In this document: positions 36,263 through 48,480 of the stretch, one piece after another
How the letters are laid out: every line of letters starts with the position of its first letter
Numbering within the stretch: position 1 is the stretch's first letter
Assembly: GCF_028583425.1 (NCBI RefSeq)
Contig: NC_072793.1
Span: forward strand, 61,695,028 to 61,759,027
Source: Eublepharis macularius
Taxonomy: Eukaryota > Chordata > Lepidosauria > Squamata > Eublepharidae
Length of the DNA stretch: 64,000 nt
Direction of reading: 5' to 3'
Notes under the pieces: generated by a model
What the model was told of the DNA's origin: nothing
Seen by the model: only the letters and a program-made list of their open reading frames with translations
Databases searched by the model: none
Position numbers and translations under genes: made by a program

Positions 36263-36369
36263 AAGCAGAGCGCACTAGTCAGTGAACTGAACATTGAATC
36301 TTTCTGAACTAGGTAGGTTGTTTCCCTTTTAATTTTTAAAGCTCCACATTTACATATATTAACTTAGTA

Positions 36370-36420
36370 AAGAGTCCAGTAGCACCTTTAAGACAAACCA
36401 ACTTTATTGTAGCATTGTTA
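36370..36420. repeat. Single arm of the foldback family at 47286
   Basis: 'agagtccagtagcaccttta...actttattgtagca' matches the left arm of 47286-47500; the rest is missing. Confidence 0.65.
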
Positions 36421-36429
36421 CCAGAAGTG

Positions 36430-37100
36430 GTCTCCTTGCAATAACTATGTTTTTTGGGGGGGGGGGTGTAATTAGCAAGCAAGGAAGATGGCCATACAAG
36501 AGGCGGTAACTGGGATCCATCACCGGTGTATACCAGGTCCCTTCCAAAATAGAACAAGCGAATCTGGTGCTTAATATCAAACAATAACTTTTATTGAACA
36601 CAAAACCTTCATGCACATACACACAAATTACTGGGGAAAATAATTACATGCACACACAGAGTCCTAGGAAATGTAGCCAGAAATTGGGAATAGAGAGAGG
36701 GAGTAATTATATCTACCTATCCTGGAGAGTAGTCCAGTCCACGGTGAGGAGAGAGAGAGAAGCTTCAAACATCCAGCGTCCTCGGCAAAGAGAGCAAGAG
36801 GCTTACAGCAAACCTCAAGGGAACAACGCTTGTGGATCCGGAAACGTGTTCGATTTGAATGGGGCCAGAGCTCTACCTTTATAGGTAAAATGTGCCTGAG
36901 GTAGAAGAGCCCACCTAGCCGTTAGAACAAAAGCTCCAACAGTTAGTTCCTGGGTTAGACAAAAGGCTTGAGTACTTTGATTGGCAGCTGCCGGGGTGTG
37001 TGAATACAAAAGTAAAACTAGTTCTAGCGCTGCACAAAAAGGACAGTTTGCTGATGAAGTCTACTGGACCTAAGTTAAGTACTTTTAGGGAGGGACTGTT
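36430..37100 (-). mobile_element. Possible LTR, ends unresolved
   Basis: On the minus strand a TATA-like 'cctataaagg' (about 36879-36889) is followed about 290 bp later by AATAAA in 'gttcaataaaag' (about 36590-36600), an LTR-like spacing of promoter and poly(A) signal. I could not find matched TG...CA ends or a target duplication. It could be unrelated repeat DNA. Confidence 0.3.
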
Positions 37101-37260
37101 CTCTCCCAGGAACGACTGTCTATACTTATGAATGTCGTTTGATTAGCTCCTCAATCAAGGACAGGAGATCTCATCACGGAAGGAGGGAAAGGAATGTGCT
37201 AAGTGGGGATGACTCTGCAAGATCTTTGTTGCACTGGGCACTGGCAGGGCCGGAGAGATA

Positions 37261-37378
37261 GGGCCAAGCTACAAGTGACGAATGACACTTGAACGGCAAG
37301 TGTATTTCTCCCTGTTCACTTGCCCTCCACTCAATCCACTTGCCGTTCAAGTGTCATTCGTCATGTGTAGCTTGGCCC
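37261..37378. mobile_element. Foldback MITE (GGGCCAAGCTAC ends)
   Basis: Arms 'gggccaagctacaagtgacg' and their near-perfect complement 'catgtgtagcttggccc' extend about 43 bp each around a short loop. The left flank ends TA, as in Tc1/mariner targets, but the right flank does not give a clean match. Confidence 0.75.
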
Positions 37379-37483
37379 TTAGTAAATCCAATCGCTTCTC
37401 AATCACTCCTCATTCCTGTGCGGCATTCCATGCATGCCATGTTCTCCCGGGCAGGATTCAGCAACTGCTGGAGGTCCTCCGGT

Positions 37484-38138
37484 AGGAAAAAAGGGGGGCA
37501 GAACCCTACAGGATACAAAAATTGATTCTTTATATAATATTTTCAAAATTTCAAAAGTGCAATGTGCTCATAACGCTTCATACAGTGTCTTCAAAGTTTC
37601 AAAAATGCAACGTGCTCATAACACTCCATACAAGATTCAGTACATATTACATAAGCAATCTTACAAGGTAGGATGAATAAGAGATGATACCATTTGAAAA
37701 ACCAATTCATGAAATATTTTCCGGGAGATAATAGCCCGCATAGGCTTAAGTCTTTGTTTGAAGTCAGTTTATCCTTCTATGTTATTATGACTTAAGGTGG
37801 AAATATCTTAGTTGTTATTTCATTCCAGCACGGTGCAGAGGTAATTGCCAGTGAGGAAACAAACGCTGGGGAGTGCTTCCTCCTGGGATAACACACCATA
37901 GAACGCTCTCCCCTGGAATGCTCTCAATCACTCAATCTGAGGCCGGCTGCGAACAGATTTCACGCCTGCTTCTTCAGGAGCTTCTGTTTTTAACCACCAA
38001 GAAAAAGTAAGCATCAGCCATACATTCATTCATCCCGGTGTGGGCGGCAGTGTCCTTTACAATTTTTGTATCCTGTAGGGTTCTGCCCCCCTTTTTTCCT
38101 TCCAGTTTATTACAGGTACAGCCACCTATTTTGTAAAA
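37484..38138. mobile_element. Foldback retroelement, 14-bp TSD, Penelope-like layout
   Basis: A 655-bp element is flanked by a perfect 14-bp direct repeat ggaggtcctccggt (37470-37483, 38139-38152). Perfect 41-bp inverted arms lie at 37484-37524 and 38060-38100. A 38-bp one-sided tail (38101-38138) follows the right arm. The interior holds two diverged copies of a roughly 45-bp unit ('gtgctcataac.c.tcatac') and no long reading frame. A long TSD argues for target-primed retrotransposition; inverted terminal arms with a one-sided tail are known from Penelope-like elements. That assignment is an inference. Confidence 0.7.
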
Positions 38139-38249
38139 GGAGGTCCTCCGGTGGCCACACAGCAGCCATTTTAACTCCAGAGGCCTGAACATTTTTAATA
38201 AAACAAGCAGCCATATATAAAACTGCTATTAAAATGGCAGAGGCCCGGG

Positions 38250-38425
38250 CCAACTCCCTACAGCATAAGCTTTCAAGAGCCACACCTCTCTTCGTCAGAT
38301 GCATGGTGAAGAGAGTTGTGGCTCTCAAAAGCTTATGCTACAATAAAGTTGGTTAGTCTTAAAGGTGCTACTGGACTCCACTATTTTGTGACTACAGACT
38401 AACATGACTAACTCCTCTGGATATA
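38250..38425. repeat. Foldback repeat, same family as 47286
   Basis: Inverted arms 'agcataagctttcaagagccac' (38262-38283) and 'gtggctctcaaaagcttatgct' (38318-38339) surround 'gtcagatgcatgg'. The right side continues 'aaaggtgctactggactc' and the tail 'actacagactaacatgactaactcctctggat'. The left arm is truncated. Confidence 0.75.
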
Positions 38426-39644
38426 TTAACTTAAGCGTACATTCCCTCCCCACCCCAGAAAAGCAGAACTGATTAATGAAAAACAACTTTGGGGAAGAAA
38501 TGGACAATATGGTAATAAAGTCACCAATCCCCCAGTAATCAGCGGAGTGTTCAGCTGGCTTCTGCTGTTTTTTAAAAAAACTTGTTCCCTCTGATTTTGA
38601 TTTGAAAAAAAAGAGCTGCCAGCCTTTGCCACAGTGGGCTCAGTGCTCAAATTACGTACAGCTATGTACACCCTCACATTCCTTGGCATTTCATATTTAA
38701 AAAGATGGAGAATTGAGACTACGTGGTTCTTACACATTATATTATTAACTAGCTCATGGTGACATGAGAACCACATGAGGATAATTCTTTGTCACACTCA
38801 CGCGGAAGGAGACTCATTTCCCAGCCACCTCACCATGATTTCATAGCCAGATTTACTGTGCCTTTTACATTTCTGGTCTCTTTCTGTATAAATATATAGT
38901 GAAGTGGGAGTAAGGTCCACTATTCCCTTTGCTTTTTTATATTTTAAGAGAAAAGAGGCTTCAAAAGCCAGTCTGTCATTTATCTGAATGTATAATAATT
39001 AACTACTTGTGGAAAACGGATACAGGGGCCATAATCAACGGTGATTTGCTTAGCAAACCAGTGACGTTAACAGATAACCTCTGGCCTGACATCTCCTTGC
39101 TTTTGTGGACTTTATCCCTTCCAGGATAGGCCTTGCTGTTCCAAAGCACTGGTGCTGGCTCCTGAAAACGACACACAGGGTCACATTTGGAACTCCTGTC
39201 AGAGAATGCAGCTCCACAGATGGCAAATTTTAAATTCATCCTGAAACTGGCAGCCAGCCCTGAAGCCCAGGCAATCGGTGACAACAGTGTTTGTCCCACT
39301 CTTCTGTCTCTGGAATAAGGCCATACTAGATAAAAGAATATATGGAAAGCTGGAAGACAACTTCCATTTATGTCTTTAGAATGTGTAGCGTTTAAAAAAA
39401 AAAAACACTCTTGGAGTCAGAACACTGCTTCTCTTTTTTTTAAATACTGCCTCTGGGTCTACATTTAAAACCAACGCATAAAGTCTATCACTGAAAGGGG
39501 CCTCATATCAGAATGGCTGCTCTGTTCCATTACCCAGCTGCTCCTTCCCAAATGAGAGCTTAGAGTACTGGAAATAGGTTATGATTGACAGACAAGTAAC
39601 TTGTTGATATGGATAGCTGTTGCTTGCACATCAGAGGCCACTAG

Positions 39645-39778
39645 GGTGATTTGGGTGGTGAAGGCTGGGGAATTTGGAGGAGGGGAGAGACCTCAGGGTA
39701 TAATTCCAAAGAAGCCAAACTGATAGTCTGGAGATCCGATGTAATCTCCAGGCCCAACCTAGAGGCTAGCAATTCTGT
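39645..39778. mobile_element. MITE family A, degenerate
   Basis: 'ggctggggaatttggaggaggggagagacctcag' and 'tagtctggagatc' blocks of the family; ends eroded. Confidence 0.5.
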
Positions 39779-40122
39779 GCTAGTTAAGATTCTTAAATCC
39801 CTTCCCCAAAATTAGAAATAGTAATTTGCAGCCCACAAAATTCAGCACCAATCTATCAGAATTCTAGATCTTTATAAAATGATGTCTAGGGGATACTAGA
39901 ACATAATATTAAAAGAAGAGTTTTGCAGAACTATGAGTGTTACTTTTTCTTTCAGACAATTCACAGCCCTTTATTGGAGCAGAGCTAGGGAACGATCATA
40001 AGCAACAGGCACACTTTCAATATCAAACACCATTTTTTATGACATTTATTGTTTAATCATGGAGGATAGAGACACAGGACAGCACTGTGCTCAGAGCCCT
40101 CTTCAACTGCAAACTTGGAGTG

Positions 40123-40291
40123 ATTCCACATGTCCCAGCGTAGCGCTATACTGACGGGCCAAGAATGTCTTCCTGGTGTGATTTCTGACATCATCGTGCC
40201 ACAATGCCGCTCTCAAGACACAATGTCAGAAATCGCGCCAGGAAGACGGTCTCGGTCCGTGAGTATAGCGCTATGCCAGGACATGCAGAAT
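40123..40291. mobile_element. Foldback MITE family D
   Basis: Imperfect inverted arms 'attccacatgtcccagcgtagcgctat' and 'atagcgctatgccaggacatgcagaat'. An inner inverted pair ('gtcttcctggtgtgatttctgac'-like) is shared with the element at 41022. Confidence 0.7.
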
Positions 40292-41021
40292 TGCCATTGC
40301 AATGAAAGCTGGCAGCTTCCTTAAGAGGAAAATCTGAGCTAACAATCACTGTTGTTGCTGGTGGGATCCTATATTCCCCATTAACACAGTATTAGCAGCA
40401 GAAAAGAAAATAACCCCATACAGTGTAGAAACAACAACAGCCAGTTCCACAGATTCCCTAGCAACTTTCTTGCCACAACCTCACCCAGGATGATACCCCC
40501 ACATTAGCCTAGCCATGCATGGAAAAGCATTCACAATCAGGCAACAGCATTGTGTCACTTACCCCATTCCACACCCAATGCACAAGCATACTGCCAGGAA
40601 GAACCAACAACACCTCACCCACACCACTTCCTCTGGAACAGCTAATGCTCACTTTTTAGGAGGAACCATAATCTACAGGCCTTCCAAGAAGGAAGTTTTT
40701 GATTCCCATAGCATCTCAAAAAGACTGCAGGAGAACAACCCTTTCCCTAGAAAAATAGCCAGGGCTACACAGAGGACCTTGTCCCTATTTCCAACAGTGA
40801 GCCTGCTCCATAGGCCAGTGGCCAAGAAAAAGTCTGCACATAGAATTCATAAGTAACAGCACCCCTCCTTTCCCCCCAAAAAGACCTTCATTCCAGTTTA
40901 GGGTCAAGGATTATACACCGATAAAGTTAATGATACTTCACTCATCTTGTTTATACTGGTGTCTCTATGTGTGCTGGTGCTGGCAACAGTAATGTAATGC
41001 GGGCATAAATCCACTAAACCA

Positions 41022-41215
41022 GGGCCATTTTCACACTGCTTACCAGCCACGGAACATTGCTCCGAGCTCCCGGAACAACACCGTCTTCCTGGCATGATTT
41101 CACGTGAGAACAAGTTCGCCAGGAAGACGCACCAGGAAATCGCGCCAGAAAGACGCTGTCATTCTGGAAGGTCAGTGCAATGTTCCATGGCTGGTAAGCA
41201 GTGTGAAGATGGCCC
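41022..41215. mobile_element. Foldback MITE family D-like
   Basis: Arms 'gggccattttcacactgctt' and 'aagcagtgtgaagatggccc' continue through 'accagcca.ggaacattg' for about 38 bp. The interior repeats 'gtcttcctggc' motifs in both orientations as in 40123-40291. Confidence 0.8.
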
Positions 41216-42244
41216 AGCTGTCTTTGGATTCTGACAATGGGAAAAAAATTAGTATCGATCCTACTCTCATTCACCATGCATAATTCAAGGATAGGATTGC
41301 TCTGCTAAGTACCCATCTATTTCAGAACAAACATGAGTGTACATATGCATACATGTACACATGTGGCTTGTATATATTCCCAGAAGTCAAGAGGACGGTG
41401 CTATCTTCAGAATCTGTACATGCTATCACTATATATATTTCCTGTTCAGCATCTGCTTAAAAAAATGTAGGGCATTTCCCTTTTGTAACGTTGGGCTTTT
41501 GCAGGAGGGAAATAAATTTGAATATAAAATGAGTGATGCTTCTTGTAACCAGGGAGCATTGAGAGTTGTGTTTACATTGGGCAAAAATATGAGACAGGGT
41601 CTATAGTGTTAGTCATCTGAGTTAATGTCCTATAGGTGCAGTTCTTGTGCTTAAGAGGTGAAAACATCCTCTGAGCTATGAAGGCTTCTCTTCCCAGTAC
41701 CAAACACCAAAACACAATGACTCTTCAAACTTTCTTCCTTTTAAAACTTCTCATGTAGTTTTGATACTCATATCTGCAACTATCTAAAGCAGTGAAGAGT
41801 GTTGGATTTGATAAGAGTGTCAGATGAGATCAAATCAAATCACTATTGCCTACTTTTAAAATTGTGTGTGGTTCCACAGCCCAGAGAAGAACTTCTGGAC
41901 TTGAATGTATATTTCATGCCACCTCTGATTTGCACCATTGGGTATAAGAAAACCTAATTGCTGGGAAAACAGAAGCGACAGTATGAGAGCAAATAACATC
42001 GATGGTAAATTTGCTGTTTTATGCTTGTCATTCTTTTACAATTCATAAAGTAATAGAAGAAAACCCAACAGTTGCCTTCATGTGTGACACTAAAAACACC
42101 TTTGAACTTCTCTTTTGCTTGCTTTACTTGTGGGAGGTAATTCAGAAGGAATACCTGAGGTATGCCTGTTTTACATTTGCTATACAGTCTGATTTAAACC
42201 ATACATCTGACGTTTGCTTAAGAGAAACCCCTGTGTAACAAAGA

Positions 42245-43195
42245 TCTTGCCTGTGTGGTGTGTGCCCTGGTAACATCTAGATTAGATTACTGCAGTGTGC
42301 TCTGTGTGGGGCTACACTTCAAGACTGTCTGGAATCTTCCATTCAGAATGCTGCAGCCAGAATGCTGACTGAAGCTGATCACACAGACCATATTACTCCA
42401 TTCTAGTTCAATCTACAGTGGCTCCCAGTTTGTTTCTGAGCCCAATTCAAAGTGCTGATGTTGACCTTTGAAGCATACCTTAAGGACTGCCTTCTTCCAT
42501 ATGAACCTATCTGTCTATTCCAGTCAACTTCAGAGCCCTGCTTCGGGTGCCCCTGCTGTTTGAGACTAGATGAGAAAAGGCTAGGGTTACCAGCCTCTCA
42601 GTGGGGACAGAGGATTCCCCATTCCCAGCCTCTACCCTCCACCACTTCTCACCCAGTCAGCAGAGGTCACAGGAACGGGTCAAAGAATTCCACAGTGTGT
42701 TCCTGCGTGCTCTGGAGCACTTCTGCGTTGCGCCAGGAACAATATCATTCCCAACATGACATGGAAATGCTCTGGAGAATGTTCGCACCGCGTGTGTGCA
42801 GGGTGAGTACTCCCATCAGCCCCCCCCCATGAGCCCCCACCCCCGCTTTCAAGCCCAGGGGACTTGGGAACCCAAGAAAGGACCTTCTTGAATGTGGCTC
42901 CAAAACTTGGGAACTCCCTCCCCAGGGAGAGTCAACTATCTCTATCATTGTTTTCTGCCAGCAAGTGAAGACTTTTTTGTTTTGTTTGGTGCTCCCCCAC
43001 CCCAATAACTGTTATTGGTCTTCCTCCTTGCTTGTATTGTTATGTTTGTTTATATGTTTTATTGAATTGTTTAAATATTTGATATACACTTTATTTTAAA
43101 TGATGTTTTCATGTTGAAACATATAAATGTTCACTGCCTTGGGGACCCTATTTGGGTGGATAGGTGGCATACAAATGTTTTAAATAAGTAATAAA
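42245..43195 (+). mobile_element. L2/CR1-group LINE 3' region, interrupted
   Basis: Plus-strand translation shows the end of a reverse transcriptase ORF: 'LVTSRLDYC' at about 42270, then 'WLPVCF.AQFKVL' at about 42415-42450, and after the MITE 'APKLGNSLPRESQL' at about 42895-42930. A 3' UTR with 'tgccttggggaccc' and 'aataagtaataaataa' ends near 43195. Stops and frameshifts show it is dead. The same family occurs at 49940-52890. Confidence 0.75.
42581..42873. mobile_element. MITE (family B-like) inserted in the LINE
   Basis: Termini 'ctagggttaccagcctc' and 'gacttgggaaccc' interrupt the LINE frame. Flanks agaaaagg (42573-42580) and aagaaagg (42874-42881) are a likely 8-bp duplication with two mismatches. 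Confidence 0.65.
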
Positions 43196-43199
43196 TAAC

Positions 43200-46100
43200 A
43201 CATATTTACGTCACCTACATAGCTGGACAATTCACTTTTTCATACAATCTTACAGATACATTCTTATAGTATTACTATTTTGAAATACCTCCTATAGTCT
43301 GTTTAAAAAGCTGTCTCTATCACAAAATATAAGAATGCTTATTCATTTTCTCTGTGAAGTAAGTACACTAAAATATTTCATTTAGTACATGACTCTCTCA
43401 TGTGACTGTGTGAGGTGATGCATAATAAGAGGCTAGTGAAAATACATCATTAGTCATAAAAAGGAAACAATACTTGACTGTTCTGAATCTGAAAGCCCTC
43501 AGGCTGTGGAAAGTCAAACCTTGTCCCACTGTGTCAGTTCCAGAAGTACATCACAGTGTATACAGATTGACTCATGTAGTGTTACACTTTGTGTATTGAA
43601 ATACTGTCATAGAACCACTATTTTTTATCATGAATCAGTATGTTTGTCCCTCCCATCTCGCTACTCTTTCATGATTTTTGTGAACGTTCACACATTACAT
43701 TTCAGTTTGTCTTTTTATGTGCTTTGGTAATGCAAGTATTTGGTGCCACCTGACCTCTAATTTAACATACTAATGAGTTACAAAATTCAGCGGTTTCTCA
43801 TAATTGAATGGTTATAACCACTAAATTCTAGATGGTTTGGACATCACTAAGAGCTACAGTAAATGTGAATACTGTAAAGAAGACATGTATTCTCTCTCTG
43901 AAGACAACTTTATCCCCGTTGTGAATTTAATGCGAGATCTCTCTAGATTTTATAAAAAGACTAACAAATGAGGATTTAAATGTACTCCAAAGAAATCAAC
44001 TTTCTACAGAAGTCTTTTATCGCAACATTTTCCAAATGTTCATCTCTTCTGTTTTTCTCCTGCACTTTGACAAACCATTTCCCAACGGGAATGAATAAGT
44101 GGTGAAATCATAAGAAAGATCTGGCTGAACGGAATTTGATCGAAGATTGCCCTTTCCTAGCAGGGTTTGGCCAGACATATTCCAACCCTTATGTGGATTC
44201 TGGAACTAGCTGTGAAACATTATTTCATCTCTTAACTTACAGGACACGTCAAGGCCAGTTAAGATAGAAACCAGGTAGCAGGAGGGAACTTTGCTCCAAT
44301 AGTGTTTTCCTAAGAGAAGTCAAAACAATCCAAAAAGAGACAAGGAGAGACACAAAGTTGGAGTTGGGACCAAAGCAAAAGTGCAGTGTTGAAGCTTGAG
44401 AGCCTACAGTCCAAGGTTCTGCTCCAGATGACCAAGAGGCCCAAACATTGACTGTAAAAGGATGAATCCGTTAGAATAAAGGCAGAATGATGACAAGCAT
44501 TTCCAGCAGCTCACTGACCTTCCTGTTTTAACTGTCCCAGGCACTCATAGTACAGGAACTTATGATAATGTCTTTGCTATGGGCTTTTGACTCTTGATCT
44601 AACATTGTGGATCCAGGGATAAGATTATCTGGAAGATGTGCTGAATGCCTCATGATAGCTCTTGGTGAGGCAGAAAATCAAATCTTTGAGAAGACATTGC
44701 CTAGTGGCTGTATCAAATGTTACACGTTAGATTTCAGAGTTCATATGCTGGTAGGATTTAGCAATTTTTCTCCCTCTCTCATAATGTTCAGATTCAGAGT
44801 CACTTGAGGAAGCCATAAGTTCAAGACAGACAAAGATGTACTTCACATATCACAGCAGTGATTTTCAAACTTGCATTCTTTGGAGGACCCTTTCCTCATT
44901 TTGTCAGCTGAGAAATTCTCCTGACAGTGTAAAAGATTCTGTCTCATATGTTCAGTCAATTCACAACATTTGGTCAGTATATTTGTCCACCCTACATGAA
45001 CTAAAGCTGTGCCTTCTTAGAGCACACCCAACACAGTACAGCTTCTGTGCTTTGCAGTAGAAGATTAGTAGAGATGGGTAAGCCAGCTTTTAGGAAAGTC
45101 ATTCCTAATCTTTTCAGTGAAGAACACTTGATAAAATTCCAAGGAATGCTGAGAGTTTTCCCAGACCACAGAGTGAAACCTCTGGTGAAGGAAGACAGTT
45201 ACTGGGATTTATAGACCCTTGGCTTTAAAAAGTATAGCTGGAGCTTATCTTGAATAAAACAGAACCTTTTATCTACCCCAGAAGTTTGAGCATGAATTTC
45301 AAATGATGACTTTTTAAAAAAAATATCTCCAGATTAAAAGCAAAATAAATTGAGGACTACTAGGCACATCATATGAAATTGATTCAAATATCTGAGTACA
45401 CAACAAGAACAGCAGCAGCAACAACAAAGTTTTGTTTTCTACTCTGTGTTTTTATAAAGGCTTTGGGGCATAGAATATGCTGCTCTCTCTCTCTCCCCAC
45501 ATGAGTTATTCTATACACCAAACAGATTTTACATCTAAGGTTGAAGCATTTCACACATTATTTGTGGTATCTGGACATTTTTATATATCAACTTAAAGCA
45601 ACACTTGCTTCAGTTGGTTTGTGTGCATATGTAAAAACTACTTCGCCTAGAATGCTAATTTATAATAATAATATCTTTCTTCACATGAACCATAATCACA
45701 TCACCAAACAAAAAGCAAGAGAGTAGCTCAAAGGTGGTTTAAACCTTGTTTTTTCTCTCAATTCTGATCTGTCCATTCTCTTCTTGTCCTGTTTCTATCA
45801 TTATTTTATCTTACACCATGACAACTAGCTTCCTTCTCTCTGAGCTGAAGCATTTTTTTTAAATGAAAAGAAGGAAGAAGAAACGAACTTTTACGAAAGG
45901 CCCAAGCATATTCTGAAACTGTAAATACAAGAGGTGAATGAATCATCCTCGTCCAGAAATGACGAGGAAGGACGAAAAAGATAGTTTGAGAGACAAAAGC
46001 TTTGTTCTACCCAGCTGAATGAGCTTTCTGGACTTAGAATGAATCACCAAAACTATTTCAATCATATTACCAGCAGAAAACATGTAAAAAGTCCCAAGCT

Positions 46101-46680
46101 ATGAAAAATCTTGTTATTATGAAATGAACCTGCTAAAAGATAACAGTGACAGTTTCCAAAACATGATGTACAAAATAATTAGCACATGTACGAGGTAGAA
46201 AGAGGTGCGTCTGTAATCATTATGACATCAGTACAGTATTGTAGAAAATATGGGTATAGTTTCTGGCATTACAGCTTCTGGAATAAGATGTTTCAAGATA
46301 TAGATATGTATATTTGGAAAGACAATATGTGAGCATGCTGCTGACATACGAAAATGTATGTAATACTTTTTTAAAACCCAGTAATTTCTATATTAAAACG
46401 TATGTATATTTTGTAGGTTAAAACAAAACATTAAAACTGCTATATTGTATCTTTACACAAAGCCTTTCATTTCGTATGTAATCAGCTAGAAGACTTTTTT
46501 GGTTCCTTAATGTTGTTTCATAGCAAAGAAGATCCAAAAAGAAAAAGCAAGATGATTTGCCTTCTGAAGAATATCACTATGATTAAAACTGCCTTATTTA
46601 GAATATGCTGGCTTTACGCTGCTTAAGCATGCCCAATGAGGGATTAACTATATGCTGATCTGTATTAGCCAGAAGGACAT
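43200..46680. other. Intergenic DNA, no gene seen
   Basis: AT-rich sequence with no recognisable exon or repeat. Open frames are short and without motifs. Confidence 0.5.
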
Positions 46681-46682
46681 AC

Positions 46683-46985
46683 ATCTAGGATTGCTAACTC
46701 TGGGTTGTGAATTTCTTGCTGTGGAGCATGGAGAGGTAAGAATTTGGTGGACCATACCCGCTGGCGTGATGATGTCACTTGAGGAAGTGACATTGTCGCA
46801 GCCATGAGAAGTGTGCCTACAGTGCATAGGCCTGGGAGGTTTTTTGCCTCCGGTTCCCGTTCCTGTTCCCCAGGGCAGAGGCTGAGAGCAGGGCATCTCC
46901 CACCTCCACTGAAGGACTGGCAGCCCTTCTGCGACAAGGGGAAATCTCCCTCTCTTTCCTCTGCTGATGCAAGTGTAACCCATGC
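46683..46985. mobile_element. MITE family B copy, degenerate
   Basis: 'taggattgctaactctggg' start and the 'gatgatgtcacttgaggaagtgacattgtcg' palindrome of family B. The right end near 'gcaagtgtaaccc' is eroded. Confidence 0.6.
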
Positions 46986-47285
46986 CATTTTCTTTTTAAC
47001 ATTCTATGTCTATTAAAAGGTTAGAATTCAGAGCCTTGGGAGCAAAAGGTCACAGAGCATGGGCAGTAAGTAAAGTTGCTCCTATAGTACCAATTGCAAG
47101 AAGCCTGCCCCCTCAGTCAGTCTGGCCTGCAACAGGCAAAAGAAGGCCTAGAGCTCGACTGAGGGAACTACTGATTTCTTTGCAGGAACGTAATGAGCCC
47201 AACCAGGGAGAAACTGCATATTAGAATTTCCCTTTTAGGACATAATATAAAGGAAGGGTTTGTCAGGCTGTTAGACATTGTTTAA

Positions 47286-47500
47286 TCAAAAAGAGTCCAG
47301 TAGCACCTTTAAGACTAACCAATTTTATTGTAGCATAAGCTTTCGAGAATCACGTTCTCTTTGTCAGATGCATGGAGGGCAGAAGAGAACATGATTCTCG
47401 AAAGCTTATGCTACAATAAAATTGGTCAGTCTTAAAGGTGCTACTGGACTCTTTTTGATTTTGCTACTACAGACTAACATGGCTAACTCCTCTGGATCTA
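47286..47500. mobile_element. Foldback retroelement with 13-bp TSD and tail
   Basis: A perfect 13-bp direct repeat agacattgtttaa flanks the element (47273-47285, 47501-47513). Arms of about 80 bp ('aaaaagagtccagtagcacc...' and '...ggtgctactggactcttttt') pair around 'cagatgcatgg'. A one-sided tail of about 40 bp ('ttgctactacagactaacatgg' onwards, to 47500) follows the right arm. This is the same design as 37484-38138. The source of the reverse transcriptase is not in the window. Confidence 0.82.
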
Positions 47501-48480
47501 AGACATTGTTTAAAACTCTTTTCCGAGTCAGTCTGTCCACATCACACAAATGAAGGCGAGATGATTGAGGGAACTGCTAAGTCCATTGCAGACCCAAGCC
47601 AGAGACAGAAAGCATCAAGAGCAGCAAAAGGAGGAGCCGTTGAAGAGCATAGAGAAGAAGCAGCCCTGCACTTCTTTCAGTTAACATTTTGGACTTGCTG
47701 TTCTCTTTGTGCTACCTGACACCGTTTATTAGGGCTTGCCTTTGTTCAGAGGGTCCTTTCCAAAGGGCACTGAAGATCCTGCCTTTGCATATGTTGCTGT
47801 GTTCAAAGCAATTCATTTATACCTGTAGTTGTAAAGTTATTGGGTTTATGATAAATGTTTCTTACCTTGAAATCTATACTAACTTGAGTATTTTCTTCTT
47901 GAAGCTATGTCATAATTGCTTGGCAAGCCTCAAGGGTGCTGTCATTTATTGACTTGAATCGCCCCCCCCCCTCCCAATTTGGAAAAGATAATTTAGGAAT
48001 GGAATCTATGTAGCCAGGGTTCTGTTGGGTTACATAAGCAAGGACAAATGGTAGACTGCTTGAAGAAAGGGGAAGGCAGGGAAAATTTGTTTTGCCACTT
48101 CCTGCCATTAATTCATCTGCTGGATCCAACCCAGTGATTGTACATAAAGTCACCATAATTTCTGTGACAGCAACAGGCCTGATAGCAAAAATCAAAGTTA
48201 CCACATGAATGTCACCCATACACAGGCCCTCGTTCATAGAAACAGCACTATGCCTTCTGTTTAGGATGGCACTGTAAATCCGCTGAAATCATTTAACTTA
48301 AGACTGCAGTAACAATGCATAGGGTTGCATGAATGCTTGGTACGATTTGATGTTTTTTAAAAAACTTCTTGCTGCTAGCTAGGGGATCATAAAATAATCC
48401 ACAACAGCGTTGTTACCTGCAGTGATTGGAATTCAGAAATATACCAAAAAAACCTAATGATGGGGTCAGAATAACAAACT

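Noticed and set aside
45541..45726. A small plus-strand protein gene
   Set aside because: A short frame of 61 codons without domain, signal, or promoter context; frames of this length are common in such DNA.
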